NCBI GenBank assembly: GCA_030526665.1
Contig: JAUNCI010000001.1
Coordinates: 70,895 to 134,894 of the forward strand
Reading direction: 5' to 3'
DNA: 64,000 nucleotides
From: Eubacteriales bacterium
GTDB taxonomy: Bacteria > Bacillota > Clostridia > Lachnospirales > Lachnospiraceae
Made by a program: the position numbers and the translations under genes
Notes under the pieces: model-generated
The model's database searches: none
Told to the model about the DNA's origin: nothing
The model's input: the letters and a program-made list of their open reading frames with translations, nothing else
Part shown: positions 9,096 to 20,400 of the stretch, piece by piece
How the letters are laid out: the number at the start of each line of letters is the position of its first letter
Numbering within the stretch: position 1 is the stretch's first letter

Positions 9096-11150
9096 ATGTC
9101 AAACCCAAACGGAAGGGAATATCTGGCGGAAGTAACAGAAAAACTACATGCCAGAATCCGTGATGTGAAACAATCTATTCAGGATGGCCAAAAAGAAATT
9201 GAAGGCATGCATGAATATTATTGGGAAAATTATGCGGAGATGGATCAGTATGGTTACGAGAATTTTGATAACCAGCAGGCCTTATTGACGCAGGTGAATG
9301 CAAATCAGGAACAACAGATTCTGCTTGCCCAATTCAACAAAATGCTGGATGCACCATTTTTCGGTCGTGTTGATTTTACCTATGAGGGGGATGACGAACC
9401 GGAAGTGTTTTATATAGGAATTGCAAATTTCTCGGAGAGAGTTGGACAGCTGCCAATGATTTATGATTGGCGTGCCCCGGTCAGCAGTCTGTTTTATGAC
9501 TATGATCAGGGAGCTGCTTCATATGAGGCACCGGGAGGAATGCAGTATGGTGAAATAACATCAAAATGGCAATACAAGATTCGTCGCGGAAAATTGATTT
9601 ATGAATTTGAGAGTGATGTAAAAATTGATGATGAGATTCTCGGGGCAGAGCTTGCCGGTCACGGAGAAACAAAATTAAAAAACATCGTTCGAACAATTCA
9701 AAAAGAACAAAATGCTATCATTCGAAATACGCAGGATCGAATCATGGTGATTCAGGGAACTGCGGGAAGCGGAAAAACTTCCGTAGCACTTCATAGAATT
9801 GCGTATCTATTGTATCATGACCGTCAGAATCTGAAGTCGTCCAATGTGCTTATCTTATCTCCGAATAGTGTGTTTTCAGACTATATATCCAGAATTTTGC
9901 CGGAACTCGGAGAAGAAAATATTCGGGAAATGAGTTTTGATTTGTTTGCATATCGTCAACTGAAAGAAATTGCATCGGACACAGAAGAATTATACGATCA
10001 TCTGGAGCAGGTGATGCGAGATGCATCGATTCTGGATACCTATTATGAAAAACGCTCAAATGAATTTCTCGAGGAACTAGAAGGATATATCCTTGAACTG
10101 GAAGATCGCCTGATGGATTTTCGAGATGTTGAATATCGTAAATTCAGAAAAAAAGAATCTGAAATTATTGAATTATTTTATTATAAATTTATGGATGTTC
10201 CGTTATTATCCAGAATGGATGCAGTGGCGGAATATTTTATGGATGAGTGGGAAACTCTATATAATGTAGATCTTGCCGAAGAGGAAAAAGAACTGATTTA
10301 TGAGAAATTTCGTTCCATGTATCTGCATAAAGATATTTATGTTCTGTATAGTCGTTTCCTGGAAGAAACAGGCTATCAGCCGCTGAAACGCGTGCCGATA
10401 GAAAAAAGAAAAATTGCATATGAAGATGTATATCCACTGCTGTACTTGAAAATGCGTATGTATACAACACGTGAACACAAAGGCATTAAGCATCTGATTA
10501 TTGATGAAATGCAGGATTATTCAGAAATTCAGTACCGTATCCTTCGAAAAATGTTTCCGTGCCGTATGACTCTTCTGGGTGATACGGAACAGACAATGGA
10601 AGCAGAAAAAAGAAATGTAATGGACTTTCTGCCCGGAATATTTGGTAAAAAGATTCGTTATATTTCTATGGAAAAAAGTTATCGAAATACTATGGAAATC
10701 GCAGAATATGCGAATCGTGTTGCCGGTATCAGTGATATGGAATTGTTTGAACGACATGGAAAGCCTGTTACAGAACAGCAGATAACTTCTATGGAAGCGG
10801 CTGCAGAGGAAATTGTAAAGAAATTATCGGTAGGTGAGGACGCTTACGATACAGCTGCTGTAATTACACAGAAGGAAGAAGAAGCATATGAATTACATAT
10901 GCTCTTAAAAGAAAAACTCGCAAATCAGGGATACGATATCGAAAACAATTTGACTTATCTGGATCGAAACAGTTCAAAATTCCGCAGAGGTCTTACCGTT
11001 ACAACTTTTTATCTCGCAAAAGGACTTGAATTTGAGCAGGTTTTTGCGGTAATGAAACATGATGAAAAGAATCCATTGGAAATTCCGGCGCGTTATATCA
11101 GCGCGACGAGGGCTCTTCATGAATTAAATGTATTAAATATAGGAGGATAA
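9096..11150 (+). CDS. HelD-like UvrD/Rep-family helicase (RNA polymerase recycling factor)
   Basis: HelD proteins use ATP to free stalled RNA polymerase from nucleic acid. The protein is 684 residues, somewhat shorter than Bacillus HelD. An N-terminal coiled coil (1-75) would enter the polymerase secondary channel. The motor then has Walker A GTAGSGKTSVALHRIAYLL near residue 220, motif II LIIDEMQDYSEIQ near residue 466, the SYRNTMEIAEYA block, and a C-terminal LAKGLEFEQVF motif. The region between Walker A and motif II is an acidic helical insertion, as is typical of HelD. ATG preceded by CGGAGGTAA. It heads a tight group of four genes; the lipoprotein gene starts 4 bases after its stop. Confidence 0.87.
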   Translation: MSNPNGREYLAEVTEKLHARIRDVKQSIQDGQKEIEGMHEYYWENYAEMDQYGYENFDNQQALLTQVNANQEQQILLAQFNKMLDAPFFGRVDFTYEGDDEPEVFYIGIANFSERVGQLPMIYDWRAPVSSLFYDYDQGAASYEAPGGMQYGEITSKWQYKIRRGKLIYEFESDVKIDDEILGAELAGHGETKLKNIVRTIQKEQNAIIRNTQDRIMVIQGTAGSGKTSVALHRIAYLLYHDRQNLKSSNVLILSPNSVFSDYISRILPELGEENIREMSFDLFAYRQLKEIASDTEELYDHLEQVMRDASILDTYYEKRSNEFLEELEGYILELEDRLMDFRDVEYRKFRKKESEIIELFYYKFMDVPLLSRMDAVAEYFMDEWETLYNVDLAEEEKELIYEKFRSMYLHKDIYVLYSRFLEETGYQPLKRVPIEKRKIAYEDVYPLLYLKMRMYTTREHKGIKHLIIDEMQDYSEIQYRILRKMFPCRMTLLGDTEQTMEAEKRNVMDFLPGIFGKKIRYISMEKSYRNTMEIAEYANRVAGISDMELFERHGKPVTEQQITSMEAAAEEIVKKLSVGEDAYDTAAVITQKEEEAYELHMLLKEKLANQGYDIENNLTYLDRNSSKFRRGLTVTTFYLAKGLEFEQVFAVMKHDEKNPLEIPARYISATRALHELNVLNIGG

Positions 11151-11154
11151 CGTT

Positions 11155-12216
11155 ATGAAAAATAGAAAATATTTCGTTCTTTCACTCTCTGTTATCGCAG
11201 CTGTGAGTATTATATCAGGCTGCGGAAAAAAGGATGACAGTCAGCTGGTAGTATCGCCAACACCTGAGGCTGTAATACCGGGACCAACGGAAGCTCCTGC
11301 ATTGCAGAGTACTTCTTTTACATCAAAAGATAAATCAATCAGTATTGAATTGCCGGATACAACGTGGGCAAATAAAAATGACAGGGCTGAGCTTGTCAGC
11401 TTTGAATCGGCTGAGCAGGGAAAAATTTTGATTATGCATATCACAGAGGAAAAAGATTTATCTTCAACTCTGATTCCTACCACGCAGGATCTGGCAAAGG
11501 CTATGGCACAGTCAGACGGTCTTACCGAAGGGGCGGATTTTGAAATCAAGGACTTTACGGAAGATATGGCAGGAGATATGAAACATTATTCATACACTGT
11601 GGAATACAAGGATGCAGCAAAAGCAAAAGGTGTATATCATGCGATCTATGAATATTTTGTTGCTGAAAAAGAAGTATACAGTATTGAAGGTACCGTAAAA
11701 TCGGCGGATGCAAATGTGCTCTCCGGCATTCAAAAATCCATAGCGTCTATTAAATTAAATGCCGTGGCTAAGGCTGCTCCTGCAAAAGCAGAGACAACAC
11801 CAACACCGGAACCGGAAACCAAGAGTTCGATTGAAAGTCTTCCTGCCGAAGTGCTCAGCGATACAGCAAAGACAAGAACTATCTATCGAAATGAAGATGG
11901 ACAAGGAATTCCGATTATGTTGGATGGTTCCGGAAACTGGGTAGATGAAAACGGAAATGTTTATCGCTTCAGCGAAACCGAAGAGAGTACCGTTTATGAT
12001 GCACAGGATACGGATTATTATTACGGTGGAGAAGGTGCAAATGTATTTTATATGTCATCCACGGACAGTACGGATTCAGAGGAATCCGATGATGATTCCT
12101 ACGACGATTCCTATGATTCCTACGATGACAGTTATGATTATGACAGCGATTACTATGACAGCGGTGATGATTATTACGAATCGGATGATAGTTATGATGA
12201 GGATGATGACTACTAG
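11155..12216 (+). CDS. Lipoprotein with Asp/Ser/Tyr-rich C-terminal tail
   Basis: Probably anchored outside the membrane by its lipobox (VSIISGC, Cys23). The protein is 353 residues. Residues 30-50 are a Thr/Pro linker, 55-200 look like a small globular domain of the kind seen in secreted stress or adhesion lipoproteins (no family recognised), then an Ala/Pro/Thr linker, a short domain around GIPIMLDGSGNWVDENGNVY, and from about residue 305 a tail built of DDSYDS-like units up to the stop. A closely similar tail is found on the TPR protein at 30292. No enzymatic motif is seen; function unknown. It is co-transcribed with the HelD-like gene. Confidence 0.85.
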   Translation: MKNRKYFVLSLSVIAAVSIISGCGKKDDSQLVVSPTPEAVIPGPTEAPALQSTSFTSKDKSISIELPDTTWANKNDRAELVSFESAEQGKILIMHITEEKDLSSTLIPTTQDLAKAMAQSDGLTEGADFEIKDFTEDMAGDMKHYSYTVEYKDAAKAKGVYHAIYEYFVAEKEVYSIEGTVKSADANVLSGIQKSIASIKLNAVAKAAPAKAETTPTPEPETKSSIESLPAEVLSDTAKTRTIYRNEDGQGIPIMLDGSGNWVDENGNVYRFSETEESTVYDAQDTDYYYGGEGANVFYMSSTDSTDSEESDDDSYDDSYDSYDDSYDYDSDYYDSGDDYYESDDSYDEDDDY

Positions 12217-12251
12217 AACTTATGCAAATGATGAATGGAGGCTGTGTATAA

Positions 12252-13004
12252 ATGGAAGCATACGGAGAATTTGCCAGAGTGTATGATCTGTTCATGGATA
12301 ATGTGAATTATGAGGAATGGGCAAAGTATTTGACACAGGTTCTTCGTGAGGAGAAAATAGAGGACGGACTTGTTCTGGAGTTAGGCTGCGGGACAGGAAC
12401 GATGACAGAATTACTTGCCGGTGCCGGTTATGATATGATCGGTGTGGACAATTCCGAGGAAATGCTGGCAGAAGCAATGGAGAAGCGTGTAGAATCGGGA
12501 CACGATATCCTCTATCTGCTGCAGGATATGCAGGAATTTGAATTATATGGCACTGTTCGTGCAATTGTAAGTGTTTGTGACTGTATGAACTACCTGACAG
12601 AAACAGAAGATTTACAGAGAGTATTTGAACTTGCCAATAATTATCTGGATCCGAAGGGGATTTTTGTATTCGATATGAATACAGAATATAAATATCGAGA
12701 ATTGCTGGGGACGCAGACGATTGCGGAAAACCGTGAAGAAAGCAGCTTTATCTGGGAGAATGAATATGATCCCGAAACAAAAATCAATACTTATGAATTG
12801 GCACTTTTTTTGCAGCGTGAAGATGGCCTTTTTGAAAAGGCAGAAGAAGTACACGAGCAGAGGGCTTATTCGGTGGAGGAAATAAAAGCCTGCATAGCAA
12901 GCGCAGGTATGAATCTGGTGGCAATGTATGATGCATATACATTGGAACCGATCAGAGAAGACAGCGAACGCATTACATTTATTGTTCGCGAAAACGGAAA
13001 ATAA
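12252..13004 (+). CDS. Class I SAM-dependent methyltransferase
   Basis: A 250-residue Rossmann-fold methyltransferase. SAM-binding motif I is LELGCGTGTMTELL near residue 42, followed by the acidic motif II GVDNSEEMLAEA, and VSVCDCMNYL near residue 100. The C-terminal half has the beta-strand domain common to the Methyltransf_25-type small-molecule enzymes. The substrate cannot be assigned. GGAGG lies upstream of the ATG, and hslO follows after 15 bases, so it is probably co-transcribed with hslO. Confidence 0.85.
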   Translation: MEAYGEFARVYDLFMDNVNYEEWAKYLTQVLREEKIEDGLVLELGCGTGTMTELLAGAGYDMIGVDNSEEMLAEAMEKRVESGHDILYLLQDMQEFELYGTVRAIVSVCDCMNYLTETEDLQRVFELANNYLDPKGIFVFDMNTEYKYRELLGTQTIAENREESSFIWENEYDPETKINTYELALFLQREDGLFEKAEEVHEQRAYSVEEIKACIASAGMNLVAMYDAYTLEPIREDSERITFIVRENGK

Positions 13005-13019
13005 AGGAGAATTGAAAAA

Positions 13020-13901
13020 ATGAGTGATTATATTGTAAGAGCAATAGCTGCAAATCAGCAGATTCGTGCATTTGCAGCGGTAACAACAGACCTGGTAGAA
13101 AAAGCAAGAGTCAGCCATAATACAAGTCCGGTTGCAACAGCTGCACTTGGCAGACTTTTGACCGGAGGCGCAATGATGGGTGTGATGATGAAAGGAGACA
13201 AAGACCTCCTGACGATTCAGATCAAAGCATCCGGTCCTTTGGAAGGAATTACGGTAACTGCGGATTCACATGGAAACGTAAAAGGTTATGTTGGAAATCC
13301 GAATGTTGTCATTCCTGCAAACGCAAAAGGTAAATTGGATGTGGCCGGAGCTGTTGGTATTGGTCTGATGAATGTCATCAAGGATATGGGCCTTAAAGAA
13401 CCATATAACGGACAGACAGTCCTGCAGACAAGCGAGATCGCAGAAGACCTTACTTATTATTTTGCGACAAGTGAACAGGTTCCGTCTGCAGTCGGACTTG
13501 GTGTACTGATGAACAAAGAAAATACCGTTCGTCAGGCCGGAGGCTTCATTGTTCAGCTCATGCCATTTGCGGATGAAGAAACAATTGCAAAACTGGAAGA
13601 AAATGTGCAGAAGATTACTTCTGTAACCAATTTGCTGGAACAGGATCCTACAGCGGAAGGACTGCTGAAAGCAGTTCTGGACGGATTTGATATGGAAATC
13701 AGTGAAACGATTCCAACACAGTTCCATTGCAACTGCACAAAGGAAAGAGTAGAAAAGGCGCTGATCAGTATTGGACGTAAAGATCTCAATGAAATGATTC
13801 AGGAAGGAAAACCAATTGAACTGAATTGTCACTTTTGTAACACAAATTATGAATTTACAGTAGAAGAATTAAAAGAAATTCTCAAAAAAAGTAAACGATA
13901 G
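13020..13901 (+). CDS. hslO: Redox-regulated chaperone Hsp33
   Basis: Holdase activated by oxidation, protecting proteins from bleach-like stress. The protein is 293 residues, the normal length. The C-terminal zinc switch is intact: CNC near residue 239 and CHFC near residue 270. The core starts MSDYIVRAIAANQQIRAFAA, typical of the family. AAAGGAG precedes the start. The last gene of the helD-hslO group; a hairpin with T-tract follows. Confidence 0.96.
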   Translation: MSDYIVRAIAANQQIRAFAAVTTDLVEKARVSHNTSPVATAALGRLLTGGAMMGVMMKGDKDLLTIQIKASGPLEGITVTADSHGNVKGYVGNPNVVIPANAKGKLDVAGAVGIGLMNVIKDMGLKEPYNGQTVLQTSEIAEDLTYYFATSEQVPSAVGLGVLMNKENTVRQAGGFIVQLMPFADEETIAKLEENVQKITSVTNLLEQDPTAEGLLKAVLDGFDMEISETIPTQFHCNCTKERVEKALISIGRKDLNEMIQEGKPIELNCHFCNTNYEFTVEELKEILKKSKR

Positions 13902-13974
13902 AAAAAACAAACAATTCGAAATAAATTTTTTATTAAACAGATACGAAAAACAAACTGGAAACAGGGAATGAAAT

Positions 13975-14020
13975 ACTCAGGAGAAAAAGGAAGCGCAGCA
14001 CTTCACTCCTGAGTGTTTTT
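13975..14020 (+). terminator. Terminator after hslO
   Basis: Stem ACTCAGGAG (13975-13983) with CTCCTGAGT (14006-14014), inner GAAG/CTTC pairing, then GTTTTT. The following bases up to addB (14130) are A-rich and purine-rich, with no gene. Confidence 0.88.
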
Positions 14021-14129
14021 CGTTTAAAATAATAAAGATAAAAGAAATAGAAAAAATGAGAAATAAAGAAATAGAGTAAATGATTTCATATAGAATCGAA
14101 AACAGTAATAGAGTATATGGGGGAATGTT

Positions 14130-17100
14130 ATGTCATTACAATATGTGGTTGGAGCAGCCGGATCCGGCAAATCTCATTATGTATATGAAAAAATGATTAC
14201 AGAGGCCCTGCATCATCCGGAGCGTAATTATTATGTGATCGTTCCGGAACAGTTTACCATGCAGACGCAGAAAACGCTTGTTGAGATGAGTCCGAAAAAA
14301 GGAATTATCAACATAGATATTTTAAGCTTTAACCGACTTGCCTATCGCGTGTTTGAGGAGGTTGGTGCGGATCGACGTGTATTGCTGGAAGAAACAGGGA
14401 AGGGAATGGTTCTTAGAAAATTAATTCAGAATATGGAAGGAGAACTGCCATATCTCGGAGGACAGCTGAAAAGACCCGGATGTCTGGAAGAAATGAAATC
14501 ACTGTTCTCAGAATTGATGCAATACGATGTCAAAGAAGAAAACCTTGCCGAAGTATTGGAACAGGCAGCACCGAACTCGCTTTTAAAAGGAAAAATGCAA
14601 GACATTTCAATTTTGTATAAAGCGTATAGAGAATATATGGATGCGCACTATATGACATCGGAAGAAATTTTGGATGTATTGGTTCCGGCGCTGAGTTTGT
14701 CAACGCAGCTCAAAGACAGCGAGATGATTTTTGATGAGTTTACCGGATTTACTCCGATACAGCTGAAAGTGATTCAGGAATTGCTGCACCTGTGTAAAGA
14801 AATTTCAGTGACGGTATGCATGGATCCAAAAGAAAATATCTATCAAAATTCGCATAGATATCAATTGTTTTATATGAGCAAAAAAATGATTCATGATTTA
14901 AATAAACTTACATCGGATATCAAAGATCCAATTCGAATTTCAGATTCTGAGAAAATGAGATTTGCAGAGAAGCCGGCACTTCAATTCCTTGAATCCAATA
15001 TTTTTCGATACAGAAATAAATGTTATGAAGAAGAAACAGAAGAAATCCAGATTTTTCAGTCGGCGAATCCCAAAAGAGAAATGGAAGAAACGGCATATCG
15101 GATTCGCAATCTGATTCGTGAAAAGGGGTATCGATATCGGGATATTGCAGTGATTACCGGCAATATGGAAGAGTATGCAAATGTAGCAAGACAGGCCTTT
15201 GATAAGACGGACATCCCTTATTTTATTGATGAGACACATTCTGTCACTATGAATCCATTTGTGGAATTTATTCGTGCATCTATGGAAATGTGTGTGCAGG
15301 GTTTCTCTTATCAGAGCGTATTTCGTTATCTTCGCTGTGGAATGTCCGGATTGAAGGAGGACGAAATTGACCAATTAGAAAATTACGTAATTGCTTTGGG
15401 GATTCGAGGTTTTTCTAAATGGGAAGAAAAATGGGTCCGTATTTATCGTGGACTGCAGCCTGAGAAACTGGAGTATCTGAACGAAGCTCGTGGCCGTTTT
15501 GTAAATGAAGTGAAGGATATGGCGGCAGACTTTAAAAAGAAACGTACCGTGAGAGAGTTTTGCGAGATATTATACCATTTTGTTGTAAATACCGATTGCA
15601 GCGAGAAACTGGAACAGCAGGCGGATGAGTTTGGAAACCTGCAGCAAAAAGCACAGGAAAAAGAGTATCGTCAAATATATAGTATTATTATGGATCTCTT
15701 AGATAAAATGGTTGAAATTTTAGGCGATGAGATCGTGTCCGCACAGGAATTTCGCCAGCTGATGGAAGCCGGACTGACGAATGCAAAAGTAGCCTTGATT
15801 CCACCTGCCATTGATCAGATTTTAGTTGGCGATATGGAACGTACCCGTTTGAAAAATGTAAAAGTTCTGTTTTTTGTAGGAATTAATGAAGGAAATATAC
15901 CGAAAAATGTGACCGGCGGAGGATTTTTGACGGAGATGGATCGTGAGTTTCTTGAAACGCATCAAATTCATCTTGCACCGGGAGAAAAAGAGCAGATGGG
16001 AATTCAGAGATATTATTTATATCTGAATTTGACGAAAGCCAGTGACCGTTTATATCTGTCGTACAGCAATTCCAACGGAAGCGGCGAAAGAATCTCGCCT
16101 GCATATTTGATCCGTACAATACAGAACCTGTACCCAAAACTTTCAATTCAAAATATGGAATCAGGCTTGGCCGATATGAAACAGATGGAATTACCGGGAA
16201 TCAGCATGGATTATTTTGTGCATGGATTGCATGAATATCAGAATGGGAAATCGGATCCTCTGTTTGAAGAACTATATTCCTGGTATCTGAAAAGTCCTGA
16301 ATACAGGACAGAAGTGGATCGAATCGTAGAGGCTGCATTTCTAAGAAGCCCACAGGATGTGATCAGCAAAAGTGTGGCCAAGGCACTGTACGCAGAGATG
16401 GGAACGGCAAGTGCTACAAAACTGGAACGTTACAGCGCATGTGCATTCGCTCATTTTTTGCAATATGGTCTGCAGCTGCGAGAACGTGCGGAATATGAAT
16501 TTAAAGCATTTGATATGGGAAATATTATGCATCAAACACTGGATCGTTTTGCAATGACAGTACGAAAAAAAGGACTGGAATGGGGGAGCCTTGATGAAAA
16601 TATGCGTACGGATATTCTGGATGAATGTCTGGATAGTGTTACAGCAGATTATGGGAATACAATTTTACATACAAATGCCAGAAATCATTATATGATCGAC
16701 CGTGCGAGAAGACTTCTGCGCAGAACCGTATGGGCACTTCAGGAACAATTGAAAAATGGAGAATTCCGTCCGGAAGGTTTTGAGGTTGCATACGACGGAG
16801 GAAGAATCGACCGAGTCGATGTGCTGGAAACAGACAATAAAGTATATGTCAGAATTATTGATTATAAAAGCGGCAGTACGTCTTTTGATCTGGTGTCATT
16901 GTATCATGGTTTGCAGCTTCAGCTGGCAGTATATCTCAATAGCGCGCTGGAAATGGAAAAAGATAAGCATCCCGGAAAAGATATCATTCCTGCCGGAGTC
17001 TTTTACTATAATATCAAAGATCCGTTACTGAAACAGAAAATGGAAAATAATATTTCGGAACTGGAAGACAAAATTTTGAAAGAAATGGCAATGAATGGAA

Positions 17101-17450
17101 TCCTTTTGAATGAAGAAGAAATTGTTTACAAGATGGATAGCACGCTGCGGTCTTTGCCGGTTACAAAAAGTAAAAATGGATTACGAAAAAGTGATAAGCT
17201 GATCAGCACAGAACAATTTGCGGTTCTTCAGAAATTTATCAAGCAGAAAATTCATGAAATTCAGCAAGGAGCATATGATGGAAACGCACAGGCAAAACCA
17301 TATGAACTAGGGGAAGCACGTGCGTGCACATACTGTTCTTTTGCATCTGCCTGTGCATTTGACAAGAAAGTTCCGGGCTATGAATTTCGCAGCCTGAAAA
17401 AGATGAAAGATGACCTGCTGTGGCAGCAGATGGAAAAGGAGGTGCAGTGA
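14130..17450 (+). CDS. addB: ATP-dependent helicase/deoxyribonuclease subunit B
   Basis: Partner of AddA in the nuclease-helicase that processes double-strand breaks to Chi and loads RecA. 1106 residues. N-terminal Walker A GAAGSGKSHYV (residues 8-18). A RecB-type nuclease domain has RIIDYKSG near residue 908 followed by GLQLQLAVYL. The iron-sulfur cluster cysteines are present: one in ERYSACAFAHFL near residue 770 and three in ACTYCSFASACAFD near residue 1067. The family's other helicase motifs are degenerate, as expected for AddB. The gene is followed after one base by addA. Confidence 0.97.
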   Translation: MSLQYVVGAAGSGKSHYVYEKMITEALHHPERNYYVIVPEQFTMQTQKTLVEMSPKKGIINIDILSFNRLAYRVFEEVGADRRVLLEETGKGMVLRKLIQNMEGELPYLGGQLKRPGCLEEMKSLFSELMQYDVKEENLAEVLEQAAPNSLLKGKMQDISILYKAYREYMDAHYMTSEEILDVLVPALSLSTQLKDSEMIFDEFTGFTPIQLKVIQELLHLCKEISVTVCMDPKENIYQNSHRYQLFYMSKKMIHDLNKLTSDIKDPIRISDSEKMRFAEKPALQFLESNIFRYRNKCYEEETEEIQIFQSANPKREMEETAYRIRNLIREKGYRYRDIAVITGNMEEYANVARQAFDKTDIPYFIDETHSVTMNPFVEFIRASMEMCVQGFSYQSVFRYLRCGMSGLKEDEIDQLENYVIALGIRGFSKWEEKWVRIYRGLQPEKLEYLNEARGRFVNEVKDMAADFKKKRTVREFCEILYHFVVNTDCSEKLEQQADEFGNLQQKAQEKEYRQIYSIIMDLLDKMVEILGDEIVSAQEFRQLMEAGLTNAKVALIPPAIDQILVGDMERTRLKNVKVLFFVGINEGNIPKNVTGGGFLTEMDREFLETHQIHLAPGEKEQMGIQRYYLYLNLTKASDRLYLSYSNSNGSGERISPAYLIRTIQNLYPKLSIQNMESGLADMKQMELPGISMDYFVHGLHEYQNGKSDPLFEELYSWYLKSPEYRTEVDRIVEAAFLRSPQDVISKSVAKALYAEMGTASATKLERYSACAFAHFLQYGLQLRERAEYEFKAFDMGNIMHQTLDRFAMTVRKKGLEWGSLDENMRTDILDECLDSVTADYGNTILHTNARNHYMIDRARRLLRRTVWALQEQLKNGEFRPEGFEVAYDGGRIDRVDVLETDNKVYVRIIDYKSGSTSFDLVSLYHGLQLQLAVYLNSALEMEKDKHPGKDIIPAGVFYYNIKDPLLKQKMENNISELEDKILKEMAMNGILLNEEEIVYKMDSTLRSLPVTKSKNGLRKSDKLISTEQFAVLQKFIKQKIHEIQQGAYDGNAQAKPYELGEARACTYCSFASACAFDKKVPGYEFRSLKKMKDDLLWQQMEKEVQ

Positions 17451-17451
17451 T

Positions 17452-20400
17452 ATGGAGATGAAATGGACAGAGGATCAGGAAAAAGTCATTTCACTGCGTG
17501 ATCGAAATATTCTGGTAAGTGCTGCTGCCGGCTCCGGAAAAACCGCAGTTCTGGTACAGCGCATTTTAGAACGAATTATGGATAAGTCAGATCCGGTCAA
17601 TATTGATGAGCTCTTGATCATGACATTTACAAGAGCTGCGGCAGGGGAAATGAAAGAGCGCATCAGTAAAGCACTCGAGAAAGCGGTGCGTGAGCATCCT
17701 GAGGATGAACATCTGCAGAGACAATTGACCGTATTGCATGCCGCACAGATTACAACTATCGATGGCTTTTGCGGTTATATTATTCGAAATTACTTTCATA
17801 TGATCGATTTAGATCCGGGATATCGTGTGGGAGATGAAGGGGAAATGAAACTTCTCTGCCAGGATGTTTTGGCAGAAGTGCTGGAATCCTGCTATGCGGA
17901 AAATGATCCTGATTTTGTGTATTTTGTAGAATGCTTTGCTCCCGGAAAAACAGATGAAGCATTAAAAGATTATATTATGCAGGTATATTCTGCGGCAATG
18001 AGCGATCCTTTTCCTGAACAATGGCTGGAGCAGTGCCTGGATGCATATCAGATAGATGAAGAAGAACATCTGGGAAATCTTCCATGGATGAAACTATTAT
18101 GGACGGAAGCAGAAAATCTGATTCTTGAGGCAAAAAATATTTTACACAAGGCAATAAATTTATGTAATGAATCCTCCGGACCATATTTTTATCGGGATGC
18201 ACTGCAGGATGATGAAGAAAACGTCCGGGTTTTAGAAAAACTATTAACAAATGCAGATTATAATGAAATAACCGGTTATATTCAACAACATGAATTTACA
18301 AAATTGTCACGAAAACGGGATGAAAATGTAGATGATGTATTGAAATCTCGTGTGAAAGACCTTCGGGATGATTACAAAAAGATTATTGATGAATTGAAAA
18401 AGGATTATTTCTGCGAAACAGAAGAAAGTATTTTGGAAGATATTAATGAGAGTCGAAAAGCTCTGGAGGTACTTGTAAACTTAACCAGAAAATTTATCAA
18501 AGCGTTTGCAGAGAAAAAAAGAGAAAAAAATCTGATTGATTTTACAGACATGGAGCATTTTGCATTGCAAATTCTGTGGGAATACAAGGATGGAAAATGG
18601 GTTCGTACACAGGCTGCACACGAATTATCTCTTCGTTTTCGGGAAGTCATGGTGGATGAATATCAGGATAGCAATCTTGTGCAGGAGCGTTTGACAGTTG
18701 CAGTCTCCGGACATGGAACAGAGGATAAGAATATTTTTATGGTTGGTGATGTAAAACAAAGTATCTATCGTTTCCGTCAGGCAAGACCGGATCTTTTTAT
18801 GGAAAAGTATGACTCTTATGAAACGAAAGACTCGGAAAATCAACGTATTGATCTTCGCAAAAACTTCAGAAGCAGAAGTGAAGTTCTTCGCAGTGTAAAT
18901 TATATCTTCAGACAGATAATGGAAAGGGATATTGGCGGAGTGAGTTATGATGACGATGCAGCTTTATATCCCGAAGATTCATTCCCGGAAGGACAAAGAA
19001 AAGAATTCGCTCATACGGAAGTGATGTTGATCGAGAAGGACTCCGAGGAGCTGGAAGATGAGCAGGGCATACAAAATGCAATTGATATGGAAGCATTGGC
19101 AATTGCACAGCGAATACAGGAACTTATAAAAAAAGAACAGATTTATGATGGAAAGCTGAAAAAATATCGTAAGGTTGAATACGGAGATATTGCGGTACTT
19201 TTGAGAACGTCCGCAAAATGGGCAGAGCGTTTTTCTCAGATATTTACATCAAAAGGTATACCATCCTATACAGCTTCGAAATCAGGCTATTTTTCTACAA
19301 CAGAAATTGAAACCGTGCTGAATTATTTAAAGGTTTGTGATAATCCCTATCAGGATATTCCACTGTTTGGAGTACTGTATTCTCCAATCGTGGGATTGTC
19401 TTCGGAAGAGCTTGCAGAAGTCAGAGCGGAATATAAGCAGAGATGTCTATACGAAACGATCTGTGCATTTCTTGAAGATGGACAAATGGAAGTGATAGAA
19501 AATAAAACAAAGGCAGAGTGTAAACAGAAATTAGAGCGCTTTCTGAAACAATTGAAAGAATTTCGCAAAGCTGCAGTTTATACACCGGTACATCAATTTA
19601 TTCTCCAAATATTAGAACAAACCGGATATGGGAATTATGTGAAAGCAATGCCTGCGGGGGAACAGAGAAAAATGAATCTGATCATGTTGGTGGAAAAGGC
19701 AATGGCTTACGAGAAAACCAGTTACCGCGGTTTGTTTAATTTTGTACGCTATATTGAACAGCTGCAAAAATACGAGGTGGATTATGGAGAAGTGAATTTG
19801 TCAGCAGAAGAAAATGGTGCGGTACAGATTATGACGATTCATAAAAGCAAGGGGCTGGAATTTCCAATCGTATTTGCTGCCGGCATGGGCAAAGGCTTTA
19901 ATCAGATGGATATCAGAGCCAAACTTCTCATACATCCCCAAATTGGTCTTGCATGTAATGCGGTGTATCCGGATAAAAGAGTGGAAGTGCCGACACTGAT
20001 CAAACAAATTTTGCGTAAACAATTAAAAATTGATGCATTAGGAGAAGAATTGCGAGTTCTGTACGTTGCATTTACACGAGCAAAAGAAAAACTGATTATT
20101 TCCGGTACGATGGGAAAAGTGGATAAAAAAATTGAAGCACTGCAGCATTTGAGAGAATTAGATACAGAGGTGCTTCCGTATCAGATGCGTCAGTCGGCAA
20201 AATCCTATTGGGATTATGTTCTTCCAGCTTTATATCGACATGCAGGCATGAATAAATTGATGATTCAGTTTGGCGTTTTGGATGGAGCGATACCGCTGCC
20301 ACATGACGAGGGCGCAGAATTCGATGTTCATTTTATTACGGCAAGGGATCTTGTTCTGGAGGAAATTGAAAATGCCACAGACCAGATTCTGCGAAAGGAT

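Noticed and set aside
11945..12286. Met/Thr/Ile-rich 113-codon frame overlapping the lipoprotein tail
   Set aside because: Product of the tail's repeated codons read in another frame; overlaps the methyltransferase start.
9096..13901. HelD-like gene with lipoprotein and methyltransferase as a defence island
   Set aside because: The helicase matches HelD, a housekeeping polymerase factor, and hslO closes the group; no nuclease or toxin domain is present.
14020..14129. A-rich, purine-only stretch before addB as a possible regulatory repeat
   Set aside because: No regular period and no promoter of good spacing; ordinary AT-rich spacer.
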